64,000 nt of DNA from CAYWKS01 sp964458935 (lineage in GTDB: Bacteria > Planctomycetota > Phycisphaerae > Phycisphaerales > Zrk34), in the NCBI GenBank assembly GCA_964458935.1, contig CAYWKS010000001.1:1-64000 (forward strand). The letters are read 5' to 3'. Each line of letters begins with the position of its first letter. Position 1 is the stretch's first letter. The notes beneath the pieces were generated by a model, which was not told where the DNA came from, did no database searches, and saw only the letters and a list, made by a program, of their open reading frames with translations. Positions 26,988-37,114 of this stretch are shown here, one piece after another. The position numbers and the translations under genes are program-made.

Positions 26988-28631
26988 TCATCGTTCCTGC
27001 TTGGCCCACTGCCGGAGGACGGTCGCGGCCTCCTCGGGGTTGTTCTTGACCATTTCGGCGACCTGTTCGCCGACCTTGCGGCTGGCGATCGCCTCGTCGT
27101 CGAGCTCCATGCCCGGCAGCGCCGCGTCGAGCTCGCCCGCCTCGCCGGCCAGCTCCACGTCCTCGCTGCTCAGCGACGGCGGCAGCCCCGCCAGCTCGTC
27201 GCCGTCGGGCTCGGCCGGCGGCTGCGAGGCCTTGCGGATCATCAGGAACATGCCCGCCAGCGCGACCAGCGCCAGCGCCGACAGCCCGACCGACCGGATC
27301 ATCGATCCGCCGAGCAGCCGCCCGCCGCCGCCGGCCGTCGCGACCGCCGCCTCGCCCGCCGTCTCGTCGGCGTCGTAGTACATGTCCACCACCACGTTGC
27401 CGGGGTTCTTCGCCGCGAGCAGCGGCTCCACCTGGCGCTTGATCCGGTCCAGGTGCTCGGTGTAGATCGGCTGCAGGTCCGCGTCGCTGGGCTGCTCGGC
27501 GTCCTCGGCCTGGCCCTGCATGTACAGGCTCACGAAGTAGCTCCGCGGCACGTTGACCGTGGCGTTGACCCGCGTGGGCACCCCCCCGGGGTCGATCACC
27601 TGCTCGTGCGTGACCCCGGCGTGCGGCGCAAACTCGCTCTCACGCTCGGTCAGCGTCGTCTCGCTGCCCGGCCCGCCGGCGCCGGGGATGTTGACCGCCA
27701 TGTTGGCCCGGCCGCCCGGCTCCCCGCCGTCCCGACGCTCGGTCGACTGTTCCTCGCGCGATCGCTCCCTCTGGATCAACGACACCGACGCCTCCTGGTC
27801 GTACACCGTCGACTCGGTCTGCTTGCGGGAGGGGTCGGCCTCGACGTTGACCTGCACGATCACCCGCGGGATGTACCCCAGCGCCGAGGCGATCCGCTCG
27901 CGGTATCGCTCTTCCTGCATCAGCACCAGCTCGAGGAAGTCCGAGGGCACGAGCTGATCGTCGTTGCGCTTGCGGAACTGGCGGCCGGCGCCGGCGTCGA
28001 TGACCGTCACGTCTTCCGGCCTCAGCTCCGCCAGCGCCCCGGCCACGAGGCCGGCCACCGCGTCGGCGAGCTTCTGGTTCACGTTCCCGCCGGACATCTG
28101 GATGTTCACCGAGGCGCTGGGCTGGGTGTGGGTCATGCCGAACCCCTGCTCGCGGGGCTCGGAGATGATGACCTTGGCGTCGTGGACACCGCGCATCTTG
28201 CTGATGATCGCCGACAGCTCGTTCTGCAGTGCGATCATGTACATCTGGTGGTTCTGGGCGCTGGACTGCCACCACGACTGGGTCTCGATGAGCGTGGAGA
28301 ACCCGCGACTGGTGTCCTCGGGCAGGAGCTGCTGCATCTGGAGCCCGGCGAGGACCTCGGCCTGCCGGTCGGGCTGGACGATCACGCGGTCGCCTTCGAC
28401 CTTGTAGTCGATGTTGCGCGAGTCGAGGTAGGCGGTGATGCGGGCCTGCTCGCCGGTGCTGAGTGGCTGGTCGATGACCGGGACCATCTGCGGGCGGCCG
28501 GCGTAGACCGCCACGAGGAACACCGCCGCCAGCACCACCACGCCCAGCGTCGCGATCAGCAGCTTCTGGCTGACCGACAGGTCCGCCAGTTGTGCCTGAA
28601 TCTGCGTCGCCCACTTCCTGATCCAATCCAT
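26988..28631 (-). CDS. fliF: Flagellar MS-ring protein FliF
   Basis: A 547-residue FliF: an N-terminal membrane helix (about 22-45), ring-building motifs in the periplasmic part (YLDSRNIDYKVEGDRVIVQ region, DAKVIISEPREQGF), a second membrane helix (about 445-465) and a C-terminal FliG-binding segment. The frame is open to 28736, but the ATG at 28631 has GGAGG 6 nt upstream and starts MDWIRKWATQ, a typical FliF N terminus. Confidence 0.96.
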   Translation of the reverse strand: MDWIRKWATQIQAQLADLSVSQKLLIATLGVVVLAAVFLVAVYAGRPQMVPVIDQPLSTGEQARITAYLDSRNIDYKVEGDRVIVQPDRQAEVLAGLQMQQLLPEDTSRGFSTLIETQSWWQSSAQNHQMYMIALQNELSAIISKMRGVHDAKVIISEPREQGFGMTHTQPSASVNIQMSGGNVNQKLADAVAGLVAGALAELRPEDVTVIDAGAGRQFRKRNDDQLVPSDFLELVLMQEERYRERIASALGYIPRVIVQVNVEADPSRKQTESTVYDQEASVSLIQRERSREEQSTERRDGGEPGGRANMAVNIPGAGGPGSETTLTERESEFAPHAGVTHEQVIDPGGVPTRVNATVNVPRSYFVSLYMQGQAEDAEQPSDADLQPIYTEHLDRIKRQVEPLLAAKNPGNVVVDMYYDADETAGEAAVATAGGGGRLLGGSMIRSVGLSALALVALAGMFLMIRKASQPPAEPDGDELAGLPPSLSSEDVELAGEAGELDAALPGMELDDEAIASRKVGEQVAEMVKNNPEEAATVLRQWAKQER

Positions 28632-28650
28632 GGTCGGCCTCCATGCCGTG

Positions 28651-28671
28651 CCCGAGGCGTCCTGCCTCGGG
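28651..28671 (-). terminator. Hairpin between fliE and fliF
   Basis: An 8-bp inverted repeat, CCCGAGGC (28651-28658) and GCCTCGGG (28664-28671), with a 5-nt loop. It lies in the 140-bp gap between the fliE stop and the fliF start, about 20 bp before the fliF ribosome binding site. It may tune read-through or protect the fliF message; there is no U-run. Confidence 0.35.
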
Positions 28672-28771
28672 GTTCTGCCGTGCCCGGTTCGCGGTGGCCG
28701 GCGACCTTCAGGCGTCGCGTCGCTCCGACGCCCCACCCGCGCGGGCGAACCGCCAACCGGGGCCCATTACC

Positions 28772-29077
28772 TTACACGCGGATGTCCCTGATCTCCGTGT
28801 AGGCGTCGAGCATCTTGTTGCGGACCTGCAGCAGCATCTTGAAGGCCATGTCGGCCTTCTGCTTGGCGATCATGACGTTGGCCATGTCGTCGCGCTTGCC
28901 GGTCGTCAGGTCCTCGATGGCCGACTCGGCGTCCTGCTGGAGCTTGTTGACCTGTTCGATGTTCTTCATGAGAACATCCTTGAACGAGGTCTCGGGTTTG
29001 GGGCCGGGCCGCTGCGGCGATGCCGCGCCCGGGTAGGCGCCGCCTGTCTGCCCGATCAGTCCCAACGGATCCGTCAT
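28772..29077 (-). CDS. fliE: Flagellar hook-basal body protein FliE
   Basis: A 101-residue FliE with the family's FKDVLMKNIEQVNKLQQDAE stretch and C-terminal MAFKMLLQVRNKMLDAY motif. It joins the MS ring to the rod. CGGAG precedes the ATG. It lies between flgC and fliF in the conserved flgB-flgC-fliE-fliF order. Confidence 0.97.
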   Translation of the reverse strand: MTDPLGLIGQTGGAYPGAASPQRPGPKPETSFKDVLMKNIEQVNKLQQDAESAIEDLTTGKRDDMANVMIAKQKADMAFKMLLQVRNKMLDAYTEIRDIRV

Positions 29078-29136
29078 GGTTCACACTCCGGGCCCGCGCG
29101 GGGGCCGCCGTTCACGCAAGCCATCAGCCTAACCGT

Positions 29137-29544
29137 TCACGCGAGCAGCCGCAGCGCCGCGCTGCCCATCGCCTTCGTCGCCTCGACCACGGTGATGTTC
29201 GCCTCGTAGGCGCGGCTGGCCTCCATGGCGTTGACCATCTCCATCATCGGGTCGATGTTCGGCATCTCCATGAACCCGTCTTCGTCGGCGAGCGGGTGGC
29301 CCTTGCCGACCTCGATCTTCTGGAACGGCGCGTCGTCGAGCATGATCTCCCGGACGTGCACGCCCCGGGCGCTGCCCGAGGACGGGTCGCCGGTCGCGAA
29401 GACGGGGATGCGGCGGCGGAACGGCTCGAACTCGCCGCGCTCATTGAAGACCGTGTGCTGGTTGGCCAGGTTGCTGCTGATCACGTCCATGCGTGTCCGC
29501 TGGGCGACCAGCGCCGAGGCCGAGATGTCGTATGCTCCAAACAT
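29137..29544 (-). CDS. flgC: Flagellar basal-body rod protein FlgC
   Basis: A 135-residue FlgC. It has the N-terminal rod signature (SASALVAQRTRMDVISSNLA), the PNIDPMMEMVNAMEASRAYE family motif and a C-terminal amphipathic helix. It is a proximal rod subunit exported with FlgB. GGGAG precedes the ATG. Confidence 0.97.
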   Translation of the reverse strand: MFGAYDISASALVAQRTRMDVISSNLANQHTVFNERGEFEPFRRRIPVFATGDPSSGSARGVHVREIMLDDAPFQKIEVGKGHPLADEDGFMEMPNIDPMMEMVNAMEASRAYEANITVVEATKAMGSAALRLLA

Positions 29545-29567
29545 GTCGGAGGCTCCCTAAGTCAGTG

Positions 29568-30002
29568 TCAGACGCGTTCGCTGATGGCGGTCTCGAGCAT
29601 GCTGAACTGGTTCCGCAGCATCTCGAGGCTCGAGTTGTGCACGCCCGCGTTCTCCGCGACATGCTGCATCAGCCGCTCCAGCGACCGGTTGTTGCGGTCG
29701 TGGAAGAGGATGTTGTGGTTGCTGCGGTCGGCGCGGACCTCCATGCCGTCCCTGCCGAACCGCAACTGCCGGGTGTCGTTCAGTTCCAGGGGCTTGTTCA
29801 TCGCCCCGACCGTGTTCCGCCGCTTGTCGATCGCCTGGGCCAGGGTCTCCTGGAAGCTGGCGGTGTCGAGGTCGCGGGGCTGGAAGTTGGGCGTCGAGAT
29901 GTTCGCGATGTTGTGCGACAGCAGGTCGTGGCGCTTGGCGGTGAACTGCACCATCCGCTCCAGCGCCGGCATCGCTCCGTTGGTGAACATCTGATCGATC
30001 AT
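29568..30002 (-). CDS. flgB: Flagellar basal-body rod protein FlgB
   Basis: A 144-residue FlgB with the LLSHNIANISTPNFQPRDLD signature and the C-terminal NSSLEMLRNQFSMLETAIS helix. The frame reads back to 30149, but the added residues are low complexity; the ATG at 30002 has GGGAGG upstream. It is the first structural gene after the regulatory genes and has a sigma-54-type promoter about 130 bp upstream. Confidence 0.96.
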   Translation of the reverse strand: MIDQMFTNGAMPALERMVQFTAKRHDLLSHNIANISTPNFQPRDLDTASFQETLAQAIDKRRNTVGAMNKPLELNDTRQLRFGRDGMEVRADRSNHNILFHDRNNRSLERLMQHVAENAGVHNSSLEMLRNQFSMLETAISERV

Positions 30003-30133
30003 GGCCGGCCCTCCCGGGGGCGCACTCGTGCGGCGGGCAGGGCGCAAGGGCGATGCCGCCGCGCAGACGGGCGTGGCGGGACCGGACGGCCCGGCGCGAC
30101 GGCGGGCGACGGCGAAAGCTGCGCCCCGGTCGC

Positions 30134-30148
30134 GCAAGTGTTGCGCCA
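30134..30148 (-). promoter_or_regulatory. Sigma-54 (-24/-12) promoter upstream of flgB
   Basis: On the minus strand the sequence TGGCGCAACACTTGC has exact GG-N10-GC spacing and matches most of the TGGCACG-N4-TTGC consensus. The predicted transcription start is near 30122, giving a flgB leader of about 120 nt. It lies between the flgB start and the end of the NtrC-type activator gene, which has the GAFTGA sigma-54 contact motif. The biological fit strengthens a motif that alone could be chance. Confidence 0.65.
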
Positions 30149-30158
30149 CGCGCGGCGG

Positions 30159-31524
<1,366 letters not shown>

Positions 31525-31532
<8 letters not shown>

Positions 31533-32454
31533 TGTGCGTGACCTCCGGTGATGGGGATGACGTGTCGGCGGGCTGAGCGTCGCCGCCGTCCGGCGGCAGC
31601 GTCAGGACGAACACCGCCCCGCCGCCCACGTCGTTGTGCACCGCGATCGACCCGCCGTGGGCGTCGACGATGCGGTGGACGATGGCCAGGCCCAGGCCCG
31701 TGCCGGTCGCCCGCGTGGTGAAAAACGGGTTGAAGATCCGGTCGATCGCCTCGTCGCTGATGCCCGGGCCGGTGTCGCGGACGATCAGCCGCGCCGACTC
31801 GGCGTCGCCCTCGACGGGCGCGATGCCCAGCGTGATCGTGCCGCCGTCGGGCATGGCTTCGGCCGCGTTGCGGACGAGGTTGACCAACGCCTGGTGCAGC
31901 AGCTCCGGGTCGTGGCGGATCAGCCGGTCCTCGCCCTCGAACCGGACGTCGATCGCGGCATCGTGCCGCTGGGCGACGACCGCGTCGGCGGCGCGCCGCA
32001 GCGCGTCCGCGGCCGAGCCCTCCACGCACCGCAGCTTCAGCTCCCGCGCGAACGTCAGCACATCGCCGACGATGCCGTTGAGCCCGCGGACCGCCGCGGC
32101 GATCTTCGACGCCAGCTCCTGCAAGGGCGGGCGGTCGGCCAGGTCCTCTTCGAGCATGTTGGTGTAGAGCTGGATCGACGCGAGCGGGTTGCGGACCTCG
32201 TGGGCGATGCCGGCGGCCATCTCGCCCAGCGCCGCCAGACGTCGCGACCGCTGCAGCGCCGCGTTCGCCGACGCCAGCTCGCGCTGCAACCGGGCCACCT
32301 CGGCGTTCAGCACCTCGTGGTTCTGCTGGAGCCGGTCCGTCACGTCGTTGTACGCGCGGATGATCTCGACCAGCTCGGCGGTGCGGTCGTCGCCGCCGCG
32401 GGCTTCGGCTTGCTCGGTGATGTTCAGCGGACCGGTGGCGGCCATGGTGGTCAT
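31525..32454 (-). CDS. Soluble sensor histidine kinase (FlgS/FleS-like)
   Basis: A 309-residue kinase without membrane helices. A short N-terminal coiled coil (about 25-70) leads into the dimerisation domain with H85 in AGIAHEVRNPLASI and an HATPase_c domain (N box VNLVRNAAEA, G boxes DTGPGI and GTGLGLAI). The lack of a sensor domain suggests it reads an intracellular cue; in epsilonproteobacteria the cognate FlgS senses export-gate assembly. It overlaps the flgN-like gene by 4 bp and the response regulator gene by 8 bp, so they are coupled. Confidence 0.92.
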
Positions 32455-32918
32455 CCTTGCTGGTCCGTGAAGCGGCTCTCGGCGGGCGCAGCGGGGCTGG
32501 GTCCGTAGGCGCGGTTCACCGCGGCGCCGCGGTTGAGGTGCTCCAGTTGCCGCGAGACCGAGTTGCGATGCGACGCCAGCGCCACGCGGTCACGCTCGTC
32601 CTGGTCCACGATCTGGTCGAGCAGCGCCTTCACGTCGTCGATCCGCTCGCGGATGTGCTGCCGCGAGTCCTCGTCCAGCTCACTCCAGAGGCTGGGCCAC
32701 TGCTGCTTGAACGGCTCGACCCGGCCGTTGACGTCGACCAGCCGATCGATCAGCGCCTGGCGATGGCTGAGCAGCGAGAGCAGCGCCTCGGCGTCGCCGG
32801 CGGCGACGAGGTTGCTCTGCTCGTCGCTGAGCTGCGCGAGCTGCTGGTAGATGCTCCGCTGCTCTTCGAGCAGCTCGATCAGGGTGTGCGCCCAGTGCGG
32901 GGCGGTCTGCGCGGTCAT
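32451..32918 (-). CDS. FlgN-like flagellar export chaperone
   Basis: A 155-residue, all-helical protein with the FlgN pattern: LIELLEEQRSIYQQLAQLS, then LLSLLSHRQALIDRL. FlgN chaperones the hook-filament junction proteins FlgK and FlgL. The frame is open to 33083, but the ATG at 32918 has GGAGG at good spacing. The assignment rests on helix pattern, size and position next to flagellar regulators; flgK and flgL are outside this window. Confidence 0.7.
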   Translation of the reverse strand: MTAQTAPHWAHTLIELLEEQRSIYQQLAQLSDEQSNLVAAGDAEALLSLLSHRQALIDRLVDVNGRVEPFKQQWPSLWSELDEDSRQHIRERIDDVKALLDQIVDQDERDRVALASHRNSVSRQLEHLNRGAAVNRAYGPSPAAPAESRFTDQQG

Positions 32919-32973
32919 CCGTGACCTCCAATCCGAGGGCTCCGCCCTCAAGGTCATGTCCATCGCGGGCTCG

Positions 32974-35406
32974 CTACGGCGCCGGCGGGGTCGTGCCCGC
33001 CGCCAGCGACAGCTCGCCGGTCGAATCCAGCCAACGCTGCCAATGTTCACGCGACATCGGCAGATGCGGATCGTTGAACGCATCCTCCGGGATCCGCTTG
33101 AGGTACCACTTCGCCCGCTCGTTCGCCGTCCGGGCCAGGTCGTACTTGCCCAGCTCGAAGTAGCTGTTGACGATCTGGATCATCGCCACCAGCACCGCCG
33201 GGTCGTCTTCGTAACGCTGCGCCGCCAGGTCGTACAGCGCGATCGACCCGTCGGGGCCCTCGAACCGGCCCAGGTCATAGGCGCAGTCGGCCCGGTAGAA
33301 GTAGCTGTTGCGCAGGTAGAGCTTCTGCAGGTCGTTCAGGTCGTTGGCGTCGGCGGCCTCGAGCGAACGGATCACGCTGTCGAACGCCTGCTGCGCCTCG
33401 CCCAACCGCTGGGCACGCTCCTGCTGGAACGCCGTCCGCCGCGACGGCGGCAGCGGCTCGCCGAGCTTCCGGTCGATCTGGCTGACCGACTTGCGATAGG
33501 CATCGCCGAGCTGGAAGAGGATCTGCGCCCGCGTCACCGCGCCCTGGTCGGCGCCGTAACGATTCACCGCCTCGCTCAGCCGCTCGATCGCCCGCTCATA
33601 GTCGCCCGACTCGCCCCGGCGGTAGTACAGCCGGCCCAGCTCCGTCAGCGCTTCGCGATACTGCGGGCTGTCCGGCCGCAGCGCCGGGTGGTCGGTGACC
33701 ACGCTCCGGAGGATCTGCTCGGCCTGGCCCCAGCGCTCGCCGCCCTGGGCGATATAGCAGCGGGCCAGCGGCACCAGGGCGTCGTACGCACGCTGGCTCT
33801 TGGGGTGGTTCTCCGTCAGGTCGCGGTACAGGTCGATCGCCGCGTCGAACTGGCCGTCGGCCTGGTAGGCCTGGGCGAGCCGGTAGGTCACGTCCAGCCG
33901 CCGCGCATCCTCCGGCCGCGTCTTGGTGTACTCCTCGAACTTCTCGATCGCCTGGCGATGCAGGCCGGCCTTGTCGTAGCAGTCGGCGGCCCGCCACAGG
34001 CTGTCGCCGTAGGACACGTCGTCGGCCGCCGCCACGGCCTGCGCATGGCGGTAGTAGTACTGCGCCGCCTTCTCGAAGCTCAGGCCCACCTCCAGCCGCT
34101 CGTCCTTGTCCAGTTCGCGGAGGTGGCCGCTCACATCGGCCGCCATCTCGTCGACCTCGGTCAGGCCGAGCTTCTCCCGCGCGATCTGCTCGTGCGTCCG
34201 GGCCAACTGCCGCAGCAGGTCCGCCGGCGATCGCTCGCCCAGCAGCTTCTCCTCGAGCAAGGCGTACCGCAGGGCCAACTCGTAGTCGCCCTTGGCATAC
34301 CGCCAGTCGCGCTGCGACTCGAGGCTGAGGTGCACACGCCGCTGGGTCCCCGCGGGGGCCTGCCCCGACCGGACCCTCTCCACCGCCTCGTTGTAGCTGG
34401 CCAGCGAGTCGCCGTACGCGTTCAGCCGCGCCTCGCACTCGGCCTTGCCCACCAGCGCCTCGGCGTAGCTCCGCGTCGACGGGTACTGCTTCACCACCGC
34501 CTCGAACAGCTCCAACGCGTCGGCGGGGTTGCCCTCGGCGAAGCGGATGCGGCCCAGGCCCGTGATCGCCTCGCCGTTGAGCGGGTCGCCCTCGCCGATC
34601 TGCGACCGGGCCTGCAGGAACCAGCGCTCCGCCTCGTCGCGCGCCCCGGCCGCCAGCTCGGATCGACCCAGCAGCACCAGCAGCTCCCCGAGGTCCTCCC
34701 GGTTGGGGTAGTCCAGGCGCTGCAGCCACCGCATGAGCAGCTCGCTCACCTCCGGCGGGTCGGCGACACGCATCATCACCTCGGCGTAACGCGCCACGGC
34801 CCAGATGCGGTGCGCCCGTTCCAGGTTCGGCTCGTCGAGGAACTTGCGGAGCAGCTTGAGCTTGTGGTCCGGCTCGCCATCGCCCTCGAGCACGGCGGCG
34901 ATCACCTCACGCCGCATCCGCTGACGCTGGGGCTCACTGTCGGCGCCGATCGCCGCGACCTGCTGCGACGCCTCGTCGATCCGTCCCAACGCCAGCAGCG
35001 ACCCGATCATCCACGCCCGCCGGCGATCGTCCAGCGCGTAGCCGAGGTCCTCGGCGGCCATGTAGTGCGTGATCACGTTCTGATGATTGGACGCCACGTC
35101 CCAGTCGCGCTCGCGCTGGCCCATGCAGATCGCGTCGCCCAGCGCCAGGTGATACTCGACGCGCACCTTGTCGGGGGCCTGCTGGATGTCGGGCCGCATC
35201 GTGTCCAGGTGTTCAAGCGCCGGCTCAAACTCGCGCGCCGCGACGAGCTGGCGAACCTGGTCGAGTTCGCCGGCCAGGTCGCGCGGCGGCGGCACGGGCC
35301 GCGCCAGGAACCACCCCGCCGCCAGCAGCACCACCCCCAGCAGCGCCACGGGTACCTGCCAGACCTTCGACAGACTCAGCTTGGCTTGTTGCGAATCCTC
35401 TGCCAC
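32974..35406 (-). CDS. Large membrane-anchored TPR protein
   Basis: An 810-residue protein with one N-terminal membrane helix (about 16-34, VPVALLGVVLLAAGWFLA) and then almost continuous tetratricopeptide-type helical repeats (for example GEAITGLGRIRFAEGNPADA, FDAAIDLYRDLTENHPKSQR, and a repeat ending EALTELGRLYYRRGESGDYE). It should be a periplasmic or membrane-tethered interaction scaffold. I do not recognise a specific family. It lies between a MerR-like regulator and the flgN-HK-NtrC block, all in one direction, so it may belong to the flagellar transcription unit, but flagellar function is not shown. Confidence 0.75.
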   Translation of the reverse strand: MAEDSQQAKLSLSKVWQVPVALLGVVLLAAGWFLARPVPPPRDLAGELDQVRQLVAAREFEPALEHLDTMRPDIQQAPDKVRVEYHLALGDAICMGQRERDWDVASNHQNVITHYMAAEDLGYALDDRRRAWMIGSLLALGRIDEASQQVAAIGADSEPQRQRMRREVIAAVLEGDGEPDHKLKLLRKFLDEPNLERAHRIWAVARYAEVMMRVADPPEVSELLMRWLQRLDYPNREDLGELLVLLGRSELAAGARDEAERWFLQARSQIGEGDPLNGEAITGLGRIRFAEGNPADALELFEAVVKQYPSTRSYAEALVGKAECEARLNAYGDSLASYNEAVERVRSGQAPAGTQRRVHLSLESQRDWRYAKGDYELALRYALLEEKLLGERSPADLLRQLARTHEQIAREKLGLTEVDEMAADVSGHLRELDKDERLEVGLSFEKAAQYYYRHAQAVAAADDVSYGDSLWRAADCYDKAGLHRQAIEKFEEYTKTRPEDARRLDVTYRLAQAYQADGQFDAAIDLYRDLTENHPKSQRAYDALVPLARCYIAQGGERWGQAEQILRSVVTDHPALRPDSPQYREALTELGRLYYRRGESGDYERAIERLSEAVNRYGADQGAVTRAQILFQLGDAYRKSVSQIDRKLGEPLPPSRRTAFQQERAQRLGEAQQAFDSVIRSLEAADANDLNDLQKLYLRNSYFYRADCAYDLGRFEGPDGSIALYDLAAQRYEDDPAVLVAMIQIVNSYFELGKYDLARTANERAKWYLKRIPEDAFNDPHLPMSREHWQRWLDSTGELSLAAGTTPPAP

Positions 35407-35448
35407 GTCCAGCGCATCCTTTCGCCTGACGGTGACGCGATCGGTCCG

Positions 35449-35712
35449 TTACGCTTCCGGCGCTTCCAGCAGCCGCTTGATCTCCTGCATCGACGCCTTC
35501 TCTTTAAGATCGGCAATCCGCTGCAATCTGTGAAACACCTTCTCGTCGTAGAGCCGATGACCGCCGGGCGTCCATTCGGCCTCACGGATCAGCCCCATGG
35601 TCGTGTAGTTGTGGATCGTCTGCCGGCTGAGGCCGGTATGACGCACGATCTCCCCGATCCGGTAGAGCTTGGGGGGCACCAGGGAAGGCTGTACGGAAAG
35701 CGCTCCTGCCAT
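35449..35712 (-). CDS. MerR-type helix-turn-helix regulator (short)
   Basis: An 87-residue protein consisting of a MerR DNA-binding domain: YRIGEIVRHTGLSRQTIHNY, then the wing TPGGHRLYDEKVFHRLQRI, and a short helix. There is no ligand-binding C-terminal domain. ATG 35712 is favoured because AAGGTG lies 8 nt upstream; ATG 35718 is possible. It is the first gene of the long minus-strand flagellar run and is preceded by 820 bp of non-coding DNA with a palindromic AT-rich element. It probably autoregulates or controls the downstream genes. Confidence 0.85.
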   Translation of the reverse strand: MAGALSVQPSLVPPKLYRIGEIVRHTGLSRQTIHNYTTMGLIREAEWTPGGHRLYDEKVFHRLQRIADLKEKASMQEIKRLLEAPEA

Positions 35713-36075
35713 GCACATCTCACCTTGATTCACGGGAGGCAACCCGACGCACCGCGCCACCCCATCCGGCGTGGCGACGCGTCCCGTGCTGCCTGACGTT
35801 TGTGACCAATGGCCTGTGAGCCACACGCACCTCTTGCACACACATCCGAGAGCCGGCATCGCCGACCCGCATACTCTTGCGGAACCCACCGGCGAAGCCC
35901 GCCGCACCGACGGTGCGCCTCACACGCGCCGCCACGGAAACCCCACCGACCCGCTGCGCCCGTTTCGCGTTCGAGCGATGGCCCGGCATCGGCGGTCGGG
36001 ATGCTTCGCAGCCCATCACCGCCGCACTGCCTCGGGCCCGTCGCCCGTGAACAGCCACGCTTCTAAGCTGGACGC

Positions 36076-36115
36076 TTTACATAGCGTAAAATAACCGGTC
36101 AGACGGAGAATTCAA
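36076..36115 (-). promoter_or_regulatory. Candidate promoter with palindromic operator upstream of merR
   Basis: On the minus strand TTGAAT (forward 36110-36115) and TATTTT (forward 36088-36093) are separated by 16 bp. Overlapping the -10 and the predicted start is the dyad TTTAC-ATAGC-GTAAA (36076-36090). The merR leader would be about 370 nt. The element is the most AT-rich part of an otherwise GC-rich region. Confidence 0.4.
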
Positions 36116-36489
36116 GACCTGTGTGGCGAATTAATCAAAAAAGTTGTGCGGCCCCGCCGCGAGCCTTCCTCGCGAATCCCGCTGAGGTTCGGCCAGCGAT
36201 CGCCCGACCCGGACCTCATCGCCTCGCCAGCGCGCAACGCCGCGAGACCGCGCGGCGCTCGACCACCCGATCGCACACCTCGCCGCGATCGCAGCACCCT
36301 CGCGCGCGGCGCGCGAACCCAACGAGCGCGGCCGCGCACCACCTCGCAGGTCATGCGACCCGCCACCACCATCGCCGTCGGCCGGCGGCGCCGGAGCGGC
36401 AGACGATGATCGGATGCCCCTCAGCCACCCGCGCGGTCGCGCCCCATCGCCGCGGCGCGCGGCGCCGGCGCACGGGTCTGCGCGACAAC

Positions 36490-36524
36490 GGGGCGCGGGG
36501 GACGTGGGGGGCGTGGGGGGCGGG
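36490..36524 (+). other. G-run cluster (possible G-quadruplex)
   Basis: Five G-runs of 3-6 bases (36490-36493, 36497-36501, 36506-36511, 36515-36520, 36522-36524) are separated by 1-4 nt loops on the plus strand. That strand is the template for the DJ-1/PfpI gene whose stop codon is 9 bp away. The pattern fits the usual G-quadruplex rule. Confidence 0.55.
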
Positions 36525-36532
36525 TGGCGGCG

Positions 36533-37114
36533 TCAGGGTTCGATGCGGGTGCCGATGACCTTGCAGAACGCCGCGAGCCAGGCGGGGTGAGCCGGCCAGG
36601 CGGGCGCGGTGACCAGCTTGCCGTCGGTGTGGGCCTGGTCGACGGGCAGGTCGACGAACTTTCCGCCGGCGGCGTGGACCTCGGGCCCGCACGCGGGGTA
36701 GGCCGACGCCGCGCGACCCGTGAGCACGTCCGCCGCGGCGAGGACCTGCAGGCCGTGACAGATCGCCGCGACCGGCTTGTCCGCGACGAAGAAGTGCTTG
36801 ACCAGGTCGATCACGCGCTGGTCGAGCCGCAGGTACTCCGGCGCCCGGCCGCCGGGGATGACCAGCGCGTCGTACCGGGTCGCGTCGACGTCATCGAACG
36901 CGGCGTTGAGCGTGAAGTTGTGCCCGGGCTTTTCGCTGTAGGTCTGGTCGCCCTCGAAGTCGTGCACGGCGGTGCGGACGCGGTCGCCGGCCGCCTTGCC
37001 CGGACAGACCGCGTGCACGGTGTGGCCGAGCATCTGCAACGCTTGGAAGGGCACCATGATCTCGTAGTCTTCGCCGTAGTCACCGATGATCATGAGGATC
37101 TGTTTGGCCGGCAT
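36533..37114 (-). CDS. DJ-1/PfpI family protein
   Basis: A 193-residue class I glutamine amidotransferase-like fold protein. The nucleophile elbow AAICHGLQVL places the reactive cysteine at C119, with the conserved acidic partner E15 (GDYGEDYE) and the LVIPGGRAPEYLR motif. Family members are deglycases, chaperone-like stress proteins or proteases; the substrate cannot be read from sequence. ATG 37114 is preceded by GGAGAA. Its 5' end overlaps a small upstream membrane ORF by about 35 bp. Confidence 0.9.
   Translation of the reverse strand: MPAKQILMIIGDYGEDYEIMVPFQALQMLGHTVHAVCPGKAAGDRVRTAVHDFEGDQTYSEKPGHNFTLNAAFDDVDATRYDALVIPGGRAPEYLRLDQRVIDLVKHFFVADKPVAAICHGLQVLAAADVLTGRAASAYPACGPEVHAAGGKFVDLPVDQAHTDGKLVTAPAWPAHPAWLAAFCKVIGTRIEP

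Larger units (their letters stand above)
35713..36532. other. 820-bp intergenic region, no supported gene
   Basis: I see no credible coding sequence: all open frames are GC-rich, low-complexity and without plausible starts. The region holds an AT-rich pocket (36061-36145) with a promoter/operator-like element facing the merR gene and a G-run cluster (36490-36524) next to the end of the DJ-1 gene. The rest is featureless GC-rich sequence. Confidence 0.6.

Noticed and set aside
36121..36558. Plus-strand open frame in the merR/DJ-1 gap
   Set aside because: Arg/Pro/Ala-rich composition typical of noncoding GC-rich DNA and no start signal.
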